A stretch of DNA of 64,000 nucleotides from Streptomyces xanthii (lineage in GTDB: Bacteria > Actinomycetota > Actinomycetes > Streptomycetales > Streptomycetaceae), in the NCBI RefSeq assembly GCF_014621695.1, contig NZ_CP061281.1:3844001-3908000 (forward strand), in the 5' to 3' direction. Below the pieces are notes generated by a model. It worked only from the letters and a program-made list of their open reading frames with translations, was not told where the DNA came from and ran no database searches. The translations under genes were made by a program, and so were the position numbers. Numbering within the stretch: the first letter of the stretch is position 1; every line of letters starts with the position of its first letter. Shown piece by piece: positions 45,449 through 54,617 of this stretch.

Positions 45449-46480
45449 ATGGCGCTCACGCTCTATGTCGACACCGCGCGCTGGCGGGCACACCACAAGC
45501 ACGTGCTCGAGCAGTTTCCGGGGCTCGTCCCCGTCTGCAAGGGCAACGGCTACGGCTTCGGCCACGAACGCCTCGCGGAGGAGGCGACCCGCATGGGGTC
45601 GGACATCCTCGCCGTGGGCACCACGTACGAGGCCGCCCGGATCAAGGACTGGTTCAGCGGTGACCTGCTGGTCCTGACGCCGTTCCGGCGCGGCGAGGAG
45701 CCGGTGCCGCTGCCCGACCGCGTCATCCGCTCCGTCTCCTCCGTGGACGGCGTCCACGGCCTGGTCGGCGCCCGTGTCGTCATCGAGGTCATGTCCTCGA
45801 TGAAGCGGCACGGGGTGAGCGAGCAGGACCTTCCGCAGCTCGCGCACGCCATCCAGGACGTGCGGCTGGAGGGCTTCGCCATCCACCTGCCGCTGGACCG
45901 CACCGACGGCTCGGACGCCGTCGAGGAGGTCATCGGCTGGATGGACCGGCTGCGCGCGGCGCGTCTGCCGCTGCACACGATGTTCGTCAGCCACCTCAAG
46001 GCCGAGGAACTCGCGCGCCTGCAGCAGCAGTTCCCGCAGACCCGCTTCCGCGCGCGCATCGGCACGCGCCTGTGGCTGGGCGACCACGACGCGACCGAGT
46101 ACCGCGGCGCCGTCCTGGACGTCACGCGGGTCGCCAAGGGCGACCGGTTCGGTTACCGGCAGCAGAAGGCGGCCTCCGACGGCTGGCTGGTGGTCGTGGC
46201 GGGCGGTACGTCGCACGGGGTGGGCCTGGAGGCCCCGAAGGCGCTGCACGGCGTCATGCCGCGCGCCAAGGGCGTCGCCCGCGCCGGCCTCGCGACGGTG
46301 AACCGGAACCTCGCGCCGTTCGTCTGGGGTGGCAAGCAGCGCTGGTTCGCCGAGCCGCCGCACATGCAGGTGTCGATCCTGTTCGTGCCCGCGGACGCTC
46401 CCGAGCCGCAGGTCGGTGAGGAGCTGGTGGCCCACCTGCGGCACACCACCACACAGTTCGACCGTCTCGTGGACCGCTGA
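45449..46480 (+). CDS. Alanine racemase-like PLP protein
   Basis: A 343-residue fold-type III protein. The barrel has the PLP lysine in VCKGNGYGFG (K31), and the HLKAEELARLQQQFPQTRFR segment and RIGTRLWLG match racemase strands. In the C-terminal half the usual GYADG motif, which supplies the second catalytic base (tyrosine), reads GGTSHG at 252-257, so that tyrosine seems to be absent. It may therefore not be a standard racemase. It follows femX by 146 bases on the same strand, suggesting a cell-wall role. A strong terminator follows. Confidence 0.82.
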   Translation: MALTLYVDTARWRAHHKHVLEQFPGLVPVCKGNGYGFGHERLAEEATRMGSDILAVGTTYEAARIKDWFSGDLLVLTPFRRGEEPVPLPDRVIRSVSSVDGVHGLVGARVVIEVMSSMKRHGVSEQDLPQLAHAIQDVRLEGFAIHLPLDRTDGSDAVEEVIGWMDRLRAARLPLHTMFVSHLKAEELARLQQQFPQTRFRARIGTRLWLGDHDATEYRGAVLDVTRVAKGDRFGYRQQKAASDGWLVVVAGGTSHGVGLEAPKALHGVMPRAKGVARAGLATVNRNLAPFVWGGKQRWFAEPPHMQVSILFVPADAPEPQVGEELVAHLRHTTTQFDRLVDR

Positions 46481-46500
46481 GGGGCGCCACAGAGCCGAAC

Positions 46501-46537
46501 GGAAGGGGCCGGACACCGCTGGTGTCCGGCCCCTTCC
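46501..46537. terminator. Bidirectional terminator
   Basis: Perfect 17-bp arms, 46501-46517 (GGAAGGGGCCGGACACC) and 46521-46537, with a 3-base loop, between the convergent alanine-racemase-like and GT87 genes. It is the strongest hairpin of its kind in the window. Confidence 0.92.
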
Positions 46538-46571
46538 GCGCGCTCTGAGCGCGCCCTGACGGGCTGTTCGC

Positions 46572-48071
46572 TCAGAGTGAACCGTCGGGGTCCTTGCCCC
46601 AGTTCACCGGTGGCGGCGGCTCCGCCTCGTGCTCCTTCTCCCAAGCCACGTAGGCCGCATGCCCGAAGACGAACCGGTCCTCGGCCCCGTCCAGCACCCC
46701 GCCCGACGGATCGTCGTCGCCGGAGCGCCGCACCACGTCGCGTTCGGGCAGCCAGATGTCGCGCACGATGATCGCGCAGAGGTAGAGCGTGCCCAGGAGG
46801 TGGATGATCACGGCGGCCTGGTAGCCGTCGGTCGGCAGTCCCTGGTGCTTGTCGCCGCTGGTCGTGTACGCGAGGTACATCCAGATCCCGAGGAAGTACA
46901 CGACCTCACAGGCCTGCCAGACGAGGAAGTCCCGCCACTTGGGCCGGGCCAGGGCGGCGAGCGGGATCAGCCAGAGGACGTACTGCGGCGAGTAGACCTT
47001 GTTGGTGAGGACGAAGGCCGCGACGACCAGGAACGCGAGCTGCGCGAAGCGCGGTCGGCGCGGCGCGGTCAGCGCGAGCGCGGCCACACCGAGGCAGGCC
47101 AGGACCATGAGGGCCGAGGCCAGGGTGTTGACCACGTCCGTGTCGAGCGGGGTGTCCATGTGCTGGGAGATGACCAGCCAGAACGAGCCGAAGTCGACGC
47201 CCCGCTCCTGGCTGAAGGTGTAGAACTTCGACCAGCCGTCCGGCGCCATGAGCATCACCGGCAGGTTCATGGCCAGCCAGGCCACGACCGCTCCGAACGC
47301 GGCCACGGCGAACTCCCGCCACTTCCCGGCGCGCCAGCACAGGACGAACAGCGGGCCGAGCAGCAGCGCGGGATAGAGCTTGGCGGCCGTGGCGAGCCCG
47401 ATGAGGATGCCGAACGCGAGGGTGCGGCCGCGGGACCACATCAGCATCGCCGCGGCGGTGAGCGCCACGGCGAAGAGGTCCCAGTTGATGGTGGAGGTCA
47501 GGGCGAACGCGGGAGCGAGAGCGACCAGGAGGCCGTCCCAGGGGCGCCTGCGGTGCGTCCGGGCCACGCACGCGGCGATGACCGCGGCGCAGATCATCAG
47601 CATCCCGGCGTTGACCATCCAGTACACCTGCTCCTGGTGCTGGATGGTGCCGCTGCCGGGCGTGAGCCAGGCTGCGACCTCCATGAACACACCGGTGAGC
47701 ACCGGGTACTCGAGGTACTCCATGTCGCCGGGCAGCCGGTCGAAGTACGGGATGAGACCGTCGGCGAATCCGCGGCCCTGGTAGAGGTGCGGGATGTCCG
47801 AGTAGCAGGCGTGCGTGTACTGCGAGCTGGCGCCGTAGAACCAGGCGCCGTCGTAGCAGGGGAACTTCTGCACCATGCCGAGCGCGAACATGCCGATCAT
47901 GACGAGCGCGATGACCCGTACGGGGGTCCACCAGGACCGGCCGGTCAGGGCCCGCCACCCGATGGGGCCCCCGAGGAACTCGCTACCGGCGGCGGCGACC
48001 TTGTCCTCCCTGGTCGGCCGCACCTGCTCCGGCTCCTCCGGCTTCACATGCGTCGTCTCTGCACTGGGCAT
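46572..48071 (-). CDS. GT-C family glycosyltransferase (GT87/DUF2029)
   Basis: A 499-residue polytopic protein with about ten membrane segments. The first extracytoplasmic loop contains CYDGAWF and ends in LPGDMEYLEYPVLTG; the acidic pair there matches the polyprenyl-phosphomannose-dependent transferases of GT family 87, such as mycobacterial PimE. Donor and acceptor are not known. The C-terminal 70 residues are cytoplasmic and acidic. ATG 48071 is favoured over 48080 because AGGA lies about 10 bases upstream. It lies downstream of the PBP gene, but a terminator hairpin separates them. Confidence 0.85.
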   Translation of the reverse strand: MPSAETTHVKPEEPEQVRPTREDKVAAAGSEFLGGPIGWRALTGRSWWTPVRVIALVMIGMFALGMVQKFPCYDGAWFYGASSQYTHACYSDIPHLYQGRGFADGLIPYFDRLPGDMEYLEYPVLTGVFMEVAAWLTPGSGTIQHQEQVYWMVNAGMLMICAAVIAACVARTHRRRPWDGLLVALAPAFALTSTINWDLFAVALTAAAMLMWSRGRTLAFGILIGLATAAKLYPALLLGPLFVLCWRAGKWREFAVAAFGAVVAWLAMNLPVMLMAPDGWSKFYTFSQERGVDFGSFWLVISQHMDTPLDTDVVNTLASALMVLACLGVAALALTAPRRPRFAQLAFLVVAAFVLTNKVYSPQYVLWLIPLAALARPKWRDFLVWQACEVVYFLGIWMYLAYTTSGDKHQGLPTDGYQAAVIIHLLGTLYLCAIIVRDIWLPERDVVRRSGDDDPSGGVLDGAEDRFVFGHAAYVAWEKEHEAEPPPPVNWGKDPDGSL

Positions 48072-48107
48072 GCCGCACATCCTGCCGTACGAGTCTGGGT
48101 ACAGGGC

Positions 48108-48142
48108 GAGGGCCGCCGCACCGGCATGGTGCGGCGGCCCTC
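48108..48142. terminator. Terminator hairpin behind the PBP gene
   Basis: GAGGGCCGCCGCACC at 48108-48122 and its exact complement at 48128-48142 around a 5-base loop. On the minus strand it lies after the PBP stop and before the GT87 start. Confidence 0.8.
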
Positions 48143-48155
48143 ATCGACTCTGGGT

Positions 48156-48185
48156 CACGCTGTGTTTCACGTGAAACACAGCGTG
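48156..48185. other. parS in a 30-bp perfect palindrome
   Basis: The perfect parS TGTTTCACGTGAAACA (48163-48178) is extended to CACGCTG on the left and CAGCGTG on the right, giving 30 bases of perfect dyad. It begins 5 bases after the PBP stop codon on the minus strand, ahead of the separate hairpin at 48108-48142. Confidence 0.87.
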
Positions 48186-48190
48186 TTCAC

Positions 48191-50917
48191 TCAGCCTGTG
48201 CCTCCGAAGAGGCCCCCTCCGTTGCCGTTGCCGCGTGTGCTCCCGGTGGTGTCCGTGGCGCTGCCTGACGGATCCGGAGTGACTCCACCGTCCGTGGCCC
48301 CGCCGTCGGTGGTCCCTCCGTCGGTCGTGCCGCCGTTAGTCGTGCACGTCCAGTCCTTCCACTTGTTGCAGGTCTCCGTGGGCGACGGGGACGTGCTCTC
48401 GCTGGACTGGCTCGGGGACGGAGTCGCGGAAGCGGACTCGGACGGCGACGCCGTCATCGACGGGGTCGGCGACGGGCTCGGCTTGCCGACGACCTGACCG
48501 ATGGGCTCCGGCGTCGGGAAGGACTCGAAGGGCTGGCCCTCCATGGCCTGCGACATGTAGTCGTGCCAGATCTCGGCCGGGAACGAGGCACCGTGGATCT
48601 TGTCCTGACCACCGGTGCCGTACATCTCGAGGAACTCGCGCTTCTTGTTCTTCTCGTTGTCGTCCATCCGGTACATCGTGATCGCGGTGGACAGCTGCTT
48701 GGTGTAGCCGACGAACCAGGCCGACTTGTTGCCGTCGGTCGTACCCGTCTTGCCGGCCACGTCGCGGCCGGGCAGCCGCGCCGCGGTACCGGTGCCCTTG
48801 TCGACCACGGTCTTCAGCACGTCGGTCACGTTGTCGGCGACCGGGTTGTCGAAGGCGCGCTTGGCCTGCGACTTGTGCTGGTAGATCGTCTCGCCCCCGT
48901 GGTCGATGGACTTCACCGAGTACGGGTCGTTCTGCTGACCGCTGTTGGCGAACGTCCCGTAGGCGCCGGCCATACGGATCGCACTGGGGTCGGAGGTGCC
49001 GAGGGAGAAGGACGGGTAGTTGGAGTCCGCGAAGCTGTCCTCCAGGAGGCCGGCCTTCGTCGCGGTCGCCCTCACCTTGTCGAGGCCGACGTCCATGCCC
49101 AGCTGCACATAGGCCGAGTTCACGGACTCGCGCATGGCCTCACGCAGGTCGATCTGGTAGCTGGGCGGGTTGTAGGACTGCTTGCCGTCGTTCTCCTGGT
49201 TCCACTCCTCGCCCTTCTCGTTCCGCCAGATCGTGCCGTCGTAGTCCTTGATCTTCAGGCCGTTCTTGCCGCTGAACAGGCTCTTCGGCGAGACGATCGT
49301 GCGCGTCGTCTCGTCCTGGTCGTTGCCGGCGTCCGGATCCTTGACGCCGTACTCGAAGGCCGCCGCCAGGACGAACGGCTTGAAGGTCGAGCCGACCTGG
49401 ACACCGGTGACGTCGGCGTTGTTGGTGAAGTGCTTGGTCGCGTCCTCACCGCCGTAGATGGCCTCGATGGCCCCGTCCTTGGGGTTCACGGAGGCGCCAC
49501 CGAACTGGACGTGCGTGTCGACCTTCTTGCCCTGGAACGTGCGCTTCGGGTCGAGGTTCTCCTTGCGGACCTTCTTGACCGCGTTCTCGAGCTCGTTCAC
49601 CTTCTTGCGGTCGAAGGTGGTGTGGATCTCGTAGCCGCCCTTGCTGAGCTGCTGCTCGGTGATCTCCGTGTTCCTGAGGACACTCGCCTTGGCAAGGTCG
49701 ACGAGATAACCGATCTGGCCGCTGAGCTGGGCGTTGCTGCGCGGGTTCTGCAGCTTGGGGAACTTGTCGAACTTGCCGCGCTCGGCCTGGGTGAGCCGGC
49801 CGTCCTTGACCTCTTCGTCGAGAATCCACTTCCAGCGGAGCTCGGCACGAGCGGTGTTCTTTTCCGCGGTGGCGTTGACCGGGTCGATACCGGGCGAGCC
49901 GGCCGGGTCGTAGTAGGTCGCGCCCTTGAGCACGGCCGCGAGGAACGCACACTCGCTCGCGTTGAGATCGGACGCGTCCTTGGCGAAGTAGGTACGGGCA
50001 GCCGCCTGGATGCCGTACGCGCCGCGCCCGTAGTACGCGGAGTTCAGGTAGCCGGCCATCACGTCGTCCTTGTCGACCGTTCGGCCGACCTTGATCGAGA
50101 CGAGCAGCTCCTTGAACTTGCGGGAGACGGTCTGCGACTGGTCGTCCAGCATCGCGTTCTTCACGTACTGCTGGGTGATCGTCGAGCCACCCTGGGTCTC
50201 GCCGCCCTTGGCCATGTTGACCACGGCACGGGCGATACCCATCGGGTCGATGCCCTTGTCGGTCTCGAAGGTCTTGTTCTCCGCCGACATCACGGCGAAG
50301 CGCATCTCCTCCGGGATGTCCGCGTACTTGATGATCTGCCGGTTGGTCACACCACCGGTCGCGATCATCGGCTTGCCGTTGGACCAGTAGTAGACGTTGT
50401 TCTGCTGCTTGGCCGCGATCGCCACGTTCGGGACGCCCACCAGCGCGTACGCGACGCCCGCGACGGCCATGAGGCTGCCGAGGAAGCCCAGGCACAGTCC
50501 GGTCACCAGGCGCCAGGAGGGCACCCAGCGGCGCCAGCCGTCCTTGTAGGCACGCGGGTAGTCGATGAACCTCTTCTTCTCCGGGCGGGCCGGCCCACGG
50601 CCCCTGCCGCGTCCGGGCCCGTTCGGGCCACCGGGGCCGCCTCCGCCGCGGCGTCCGCCGCCACCGGCTCCACCGCGGCCCGCGCCGCCCTCGGGCGCCC
50701 TGCGCCTGCCTCCTCCGGCACCGCGCTGGGCGGCACGGCGCGCCTCCGCGCGGCCGCCCCAGGACGCTTCTCCGCCGCCTCCATAGGAATCGGACGGTGA
50801 CACAGTGTTGTCGCGCGGCGCCGCGCGGCGCCCAGACGATGCTCCGGATGCTCCGCGACGGGCCGCGGCGCGCCCGCCGCCCTGCGGCTGCGGGGGCTTG
50901 CGACGGTGCTCGCTCAT
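48191..50917 (-). CDS. Class A penicillin-binding protein
   Basis: A 908-residue bifunctional peptidoglycan synthase. The first 125 residues are cytoplasmic and very rich in Gly, Arg and Ala; a membrane segment lies at about 136-160. The GT51 transglycosylase has SAENKTFETDKGID with E213 and TQGGSTITQQYVKN at 241-254. The transpeptidase has the SxxK in GSTFKPF, SxN in SVNSAYVQL and KTGTTDGNKSAWFVGYT. The extracellular tail is rich in Ser, Thr and Pro, with a Cys pair and TTDGG/ATDGG repeats. AGGAG precedes ATG 50917 by 9 bases. Confidence 0.95.
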   Translation of the reverse strand: MSEHRRKPPQPQGGGRAAARRGASGASSGRRAAPRDNTVSPSDSYGGGGEASWGGRAEARRAAQRGAGGGRRRAPEGGAGRGGAGGGGRRGGGGPGGPNGPGRGRGRGPARPEKKRFIDYPRAYKDGWRRWVPSWRLVTGLCLGFLGSLMAVAGVAYALVGVPNVAIAAKQQNNVYYWSNGKPMIATGGVTNRQIIKYADIPEEMRFAVMSAENKTFETDKGIDPMGIARAVVNMAKGGETQGGSTITQQYVKNAMLDDQSQTVSRKFKELLVSIKVGRTVDKDDVMAGYLNSAYYGRGAYGIQAAARTYFAKDASDLNASECAFLAAVLKGATYYDPAGSPGIDPVNATAEKNTARAELRWKWILDEEVKDGRLTQAERGKFDKFPKLQNPRSNAQLSGQIGYLVDLAKASVLRNTEITEQQLSKGGYEIHTTFDRKKVNELENAVKKVRKENLDPKRTFQGKKVDTHVQFGGASVNPKDGAIEAIYGGEDATKHFTNNADVTGVQVGSTFKPFVLAAAFEYGVKDPDAGNDQDETTRTIVSPKSLFSGKNGLKIKDYDGTIWRNEKGEEWNQENDGKQSYNPPSYQIDLREAMRESVNSAYVQLGMDVGLDKVRATATKAGLLEDSFADSNYPSFSLGTSDPSAIRMAGAYGTFANSGQQNDPYSVKSIDHGGETIYQHKSQAKRAFDNPVADNVTDVLKTVVDKGTGTAARLPGRDVAGKTGTTDGNKSAWFVGYTKQLSTAITMYRMDDNEKNKKREFLEMYGTGGQDKIHGASFPAEIWHDYMSQAMEGQPFESFPTPEPIGQVVGKPSPSPTPSMTASPSESASATPSPSQSSESTSPSPTETCNKWKDWTCTTNGGTTDGGTTDGGATDGGVTPDPSGSATDTTGSTRGNGNGGGLFGGTG

Positions 50918-51287
50918 CGAACGACTACTCCTAGGGCAGGCGCGGCTGTCGCGCCTGGACGGCGGCTGGTTTCCGGTCCCCCCGAACTACGGACGAGCCC
51001 GTTCCGGCACTCACCCGTACTCCACCGGGGACGACGACGCCCCCAGGCATCACTTGGTTCCCGGTGGTCTGCATGGCGGACAGACTACGCACCGTCAAAA
51101 CCCACCGAGAGGCGAAGTTCACCCCAAATCAGGCAAGTTGCTTCCTACGAATCGGTGATGTGACGCCGTTCACCGTGATCCCTCTTGTCCCAACCGTGAC
51201 CTCGTTCTATCGTCGGGATGTATCGAGCCGATACATCAGCTCGACATAAAGAGTCGATACACAGGCCCGCGGCAGTGAGGAGGCGAC
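50918..51287. other. Divergent promoter region, PBP gene / padR
   Basis: This 370-base gap holds the promoters of both divergent genes. The stretch 51080-51250 is comparatively AT-rich. Apart from the PadR-type dyad at 51217-51237 I found no strong repeat, RNA gene or open frame with coding character. Confidence 0.45.
51217..51237. promoter_or_regulatory. PadR-type operator
   Basis: GATGTATCG, then AGC, then CGATACATC: a perfect 9-bp dyad containing the ATGT-N-ACAT pattern recognised by PadR proteins. A related imperfect repeat (TCGACATAAAGAGTCGATACA type) follows at about 51241-51262. It lies 51 bases before the padR start, so autoregulation is likely. Confidence 0.75.
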
Positions 51288-51968
51288 ATGAGCCGGCGTT
51301 CCGGGATCCTCGAGTTCGCCGTCCTCGGACTGCTCCGCGAGTCCCCGATGCACGGCTATGAGCTGCGCAAACGACTCAACACGTCGCTGGGGGTCTTCCG
51401 AGCCTTCAGTTACGGGACCCTCTACCCCTGCCTCAAGACGCTGGTCGCCAACGGCTGGTTGATCGAGGAGACGGGTGCCGGTCCCCAAGACGCTCCCGCG
51501 ACCCCGCTCGCAGGACGTCGCGCCAAAATCGTCTACCGGTTGACGGCGGAAGGTAAGGAGCACTTCGAGGAGCTGCTCTCGCAGACCGGCCCCGATGCGT
51601 ACGAGGACGAGCACTTCGCCGCGCGATTCGCCTTCTTCGGGCAGACATCGCGCGACGTGCGGATGCGCGTCCTCGAGGGCCGTCGCAGCCGGCTGGAGGA
51701 GCGACTCGAGAAGATGCGCCTCTCCTTCGCCCGCACCCGGGAGCGCCTGGACGACTACACGCTCGAGCTGCAGCGCCACGGCATGGAGTCCGTGGAGCGC
51801 GAAGTGCGCTGGCTGAACGAGCTCATCGAGAGCGAGCGCGCGGGTCGCGACCAGCAACGGTCGGGTCCGGGGGACGCAGCTCAGCAGGACACATCTGGAG
51901 AGACGGGCGGCCTGCCCCGGCATCGGGACAGCACCCGGCCGGATCCGTCCGACGACACCGCCATGTGA
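51288..51968 (+). CDS. PadR family transcriptional regulator
   Basis: A 226-residue regulator. The winged helix (about 5-90) has [24 protein letters not shown], the [17 protein letters not shown] recognition region and the wing [16 protein letters not shown]. The C-terminal part is a long coiled coil ([13 protein letters not shown] ...) for dimerisation, plus a polar tail. ATG 51288 follows GTGAGGAGG. It lies 43 bases before ino1 and is probably co-transcribed with it. Confidence 0.9.
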   Translation: MSRRSGILEFAVLGLLRESPMHGYELRKRLNTSLGVFRAFSYGTLYPCLKTLVANGWLIEETGAGPQDAPATPLAGRRAKIVYRLTAEGKEHFEELLSQTGPDAYEDEHFAARFAFFGQTSRDVRMRVLEGRRSRLEERLEKMRLSFARTRERLDDYTLELQRHGMESVEREVRWLNELIESERAGRDQQRSGPGDAAQQDTSGETGGLPRHRDSTRPDPSDDTAM

Positions 51969-52011
51969 AGTCCGCTCAGGACTTCACCAGTACACACAGG
52001 GAGCAACCGGA

Positions 52012-53094
52012 ATGGGTTCGGTTCGCGTAGCCATCGTCGGCGTAGGCAACTGCGCCGCCTCGCTGGTGCAGGGCGTCGAGTTCTACAAGGACGCTGACCC
52101 GGAGACCAAGGTCCCCGGCCTCATGCACGTCCAGTTCGGCGACTACCACGTCGGTGACGTCGAGTTCGTCGCCGCGTTCGACGTCGACGCGAAGAAGGTC
52201 GGCCTCGACCTGGCCGACGCCATCGGCGCCTCCGAGAACAACACCATCAAGATCTGCGACGTCCCGAACACGGGCGTCCAGGTCCAGCGTGGTCACACGC
52301 TCGACGGCCTCGGCAAGTACTACCGGGAGACGATCGAGGAGTCCGCCGAGGCTCCGGTCGACGTCGTCCAGATCCTCAAGGACAAGCAGGTCGACGTTCT
52401 GGTCTGCTACCTGCCCGTCGGTTCCGAGGACGCCGCGAAGTTCTACGCGCAGTGCGCCATCGACGCCAAGGTCGCGTTCGTCAACGCCCTCCCGGTCTTC
52501 ATCGCCGGCACCAAGGAGTGGGCGGACAAGTTCACCGAGGCCGGTGTCCCGATCGTCGGCGACGACATCAAGTCGCAGGTCGGCGCCACCATCACGCACC
52601 GCGTGATGGCGAAGCTGTTCGAGGACCGCGGTGTCCGTCTCGAGCGCACCATGCAGCTCAACGTCGGCGGCAACATGGACTTCAAGAACATGCTCGAGCG
52701 TGACCGCCTCGAGTCGAAGAAGATCTCGAAGACCCAGGCCGTCACCTCGCAGATCCGCGACCGCGAGCTGGGCGAGAAGAACGTCCACATCGGCCCGTCC
52801 GACTACGTCGCGTGGCTCGACGACCGCAAGTGGGCGTACGTCCGCCTCGAGGGCCGTGCCTTCGGTGAGGTCCCGCTGAACCTGGAGTACAAGCTCGAGG
52901 TCTGGGACTCCCCGAACTCGGCGGGTGTCATCATCGACGCCCTGCGCGCCGCGAAGATCGCCAAGGACCGCGGCATCGGCGGCCCGATCCTCTCCGCGTC
53001 CTCGTACTTCATGAAGTCCCCGCCGGTTCAGTACTTCGACGACGAGGCCTACGAGAACGTCGAGAAGTTCATCAAGGGCGAGGTCGAGCGCTGA
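52012..53094 (+). CDS. ino1: Inositol-3-phosphate synthase
   Basis: A 360-residue NAD-dependent synthase that converts glucose 6-phosphate to inositol 3-phosphate, needed for mycothiol and phosphatidylinositol. The Rossmann motif is [16 protein letters not shown], and the family blocks [30 protein letters not shown] and KTQAVTS with its lysine are intact. Length equals the short actinobacterial form. Codon use is strongly biased, suggesting high expression. It follows the PadR gene; a terminator and a parS stand behind it. Confidence 0.95.
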   Translation: MGSVRVAIVGVGNCAASLVQGVEFYKDADPETKVPGLMHVQFGDYHVGDVEFVAAFDVDAKKVGLDLADAIGASENNTIKICDVPNTGVQVQRGHTLDGLGKYYRETIEESAEAPVDVVQILKDKQVDVLVCYLPVGSEDAAKFYAQCAIDAKVAFVNALPVFIAGTKEWADKFTEAGVPIVGDDIKSQVGATITHRVMAKLFEDRGVRLERTMQLNVGGNMDFKNMLERDRLESKKISKTQAVTSQIRDRELGEKNVHIGPSDYVAWLDDRKWAYVRLEGRAFGEVPLNLEYKLEVWDSPNSAGVIIDALRAAKIAKDRGIGGPILSASSYFMKSPPVQYFDDEAYENVEKFIKGEVER

Positions 53095-53109
53095 CCTTCC
53101 CCAGGCGGG

Positions 53110-53125
53110 TGTTTCACGTGAAACA
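53110..53125. other. parS site
   Basis: Perfect 16-base parS TGTTTCACGTGAAACA, 15 bases behind the ino1 stop. Confidence 0.92.
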
Positions 53126-53163
53126 TGAAGCGTGCCGAGCACCCGCGGCCTGAGGGCTGTGCA

Positions 53164-53200
53164 GGCCCCCGGAATCGCACACGTCGTGCCTCCGGGGGCC
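53164..53200 (+). terminator. Terminator hairpin behind ino1
   Basis: GGCCCCCGGA at 53164-53173 pairs with 53191-53200 and is followed by TTCCTCTT. The loop region can form a further short stem. It ends the padR-ino1 transcript, since the next gene starts at 53226. Confidence 0.8.
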
Positions 53201-53225
53201 TTCCTCTTATGTGAGGCTGTGCCCC

Positions 53226-54530
53226 ATGGCTGTCGTCCGTGACCTGCGCCTCCTGCTGCGCCTGCGCGACTTCCGGCGCCTGCTCACGCTGCGGCTGCTC
53301 TCCCAGGGCGCCGACGGCGTGTACCAGGTCGCGCTCGCCACGTACGTCGTCTTCTCTCCGGAGAAACAGACCTCGCCCGCCGCGATCGCCTCGGCGATGG
53401 CCGTCCTGCTCCTCCCGTACTCCTTCGTGGGACCGTTCGCAGGAGTCCTCCTGGACCGCTGGCGCCGCCGCCAGGTCTTCCTCTACGGCAACCTTCTGCG
53501 CGTGCTGCTCGCCTCGGCGACGGCCGTCCTGATGCTGGTCCACTCCCCGGACTGGCTCTTCTACGCCTCCGCCCTGTGCGTGACGGCAGTCAACCGCTTC
53601 GTGCTCGCCGGGCTCTCGGCCGCACTGCCGCGCGTGGTCGACGAGGACCGGCTCGTCGTCGCGAACTCGCTCTCCCCGACCGCCGGCACCCTCGCCGCGA
53701 CGCTGGGCGGCGGTCTGGCCTTCGGTGTCCGTCTGATCGCCTCGGACTCCGACGCGGCCGTCGTCCTGCTCGGCGCCTTCCTCTATCTCTGCGCGGCGCT
53801 CGCGTCCCTGTCCATGGACGCCGAACTGCTCGGCCCCGATCCCGAACTCGTCCAGCCCCGGCTCCATGCCGCCCTGGCCGGGGCCGCGCGGGATCTGCTC
53901 TCCGGCGTGCGGCACCTCGCCTCCCGGCCGGCCGCGACGCGCTCGCTGGCCGCGATGACCGTCATGCGGTTCTGTTACGGCGCCCTGCTCGTCATGGTGC
54001 TGATGCTGTGCCGGTACGCCTGGTCGTCCACGGAGTCCGAGGGACTGGCCCTGCTCGGACTCGCCGTGGGGGTGTCGGGGGCCGGCTTCTTCGTCGCGGC
54101 CGTCGTCACCCCGGCGGCTGCCGGACGCTTCGGGCCCAGCGGCTGGATCACAATCTGCGCGGGCGTCGCCGCCGTCCTGGAGCTCGCCCTCGGCCTCGCC
54201 TTCGAACCGCCCCCGATACTGGTGGCCGCCTTCGTCCTCGGACTCACCACCCAGGGCGCGAAGATCGCGACGGACACCCTCGTCCAGTCCTCGGTGGACG
54301 ACGGGTTCCGGGGCCGGATCTTCTCCGTCTACGACGTGCTGTTCAACGTCTCGTTCGTCGGGGCCGCCGGAGTCGCGGCGCTGATGCTCCCGCCCGACGG
54401 CCGCTCCGTCCCGCTCGTGGTTCTCGTCGCAGCGTTGTACGGAGCCGTCTGCGTGGTCATGGCCCGCTTCGGCCGGGAGTCCGAGGACGTTGTTTCACGT
54501 GAAACATCGCCGCGCGAACACGACTCCTGA
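53226..54530 (+). CDS. MFS transporter
   Basis: A 434-residue major facilitator protein with about twelve membrane segments. The conserved loop 2-3 motif appears as GVLLDRWRRRQVF after PYSFVGPFAG, as in drug-exporting members of the MFS_3/enterobactin-exporter type. Substrate unknown. ATG 53226 starts the basic leader RDLRLLLRLRDFRRLL; a GTG upstream at 53211 would add five residues. The last codons contain a parS site, encoding VSRET. Confidence 0.87.
   Translation: MAVVRDLRLLLRLRDFRRLLTLRLLSQGADGVYQVALATYVVFSPEKQTSPAAIASAMAVLLLPYSFVGPFAGVLLDRWRRRQVFLYGNLLRVLLASATAVLMLVHSPDWLFYASALCVTAVNRFVLAGLSAALPRVVDEDRLVVANSLSPTAGTLAATLGGGLAFGVRLIASDSDAAVVLLGAFLYLCAALASLSMDAELLGPDPELVQPRLHAALAGAARDLLSGVRHLASRPAATRSLAAMTVMRFCYGALLVMVLMLCRYAWSSTESEGLALLGLAVGVSGAGFFVAAVVTPAAAGRFGPSGWITICAGVAAVLELALGLAFEPPPILVAAFVLGLTTQGAKIATDTLVQSSVDDGFRGRIFSVYDVLFNVSFVGAAGVAALMLPPDGRSVPLVVLVAALYGAVCVVMARFGRESEDVVSRETSPREHDS
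54491..54506. other. parS site inside the 3' end of the MFS gene
   Basis: Perfect 16-base parS within codons of the MFS gene, encoding the residues VSRET about 12 codons from the end. Confidence 0.92.
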
Positions 54531-54570
54531 GTGGGCCCGCCCGCGAAGGGGCAGCCGCCCGGACATGCCA

Positions 54571-54602
54571 CGGGGCGTTGTTTCACGTGAAACAACGCCC
54601 CG
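54571..54602. other. parS in a 32-bp perfect palindrome, possible terminator
   Basis: The perfect parS at 54579-54594 is extended by CGGGGCGT and ACGCCCCG, giving 32 bases of perfect dyad between the convergent MFS and cca genes. With no other hairpin in the 87-base gap, it is the best candidate for the terminator of both genes. Confidence 0.88.
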
Positions 54603-54617
54603 CCTGCCGGTGTCCGC

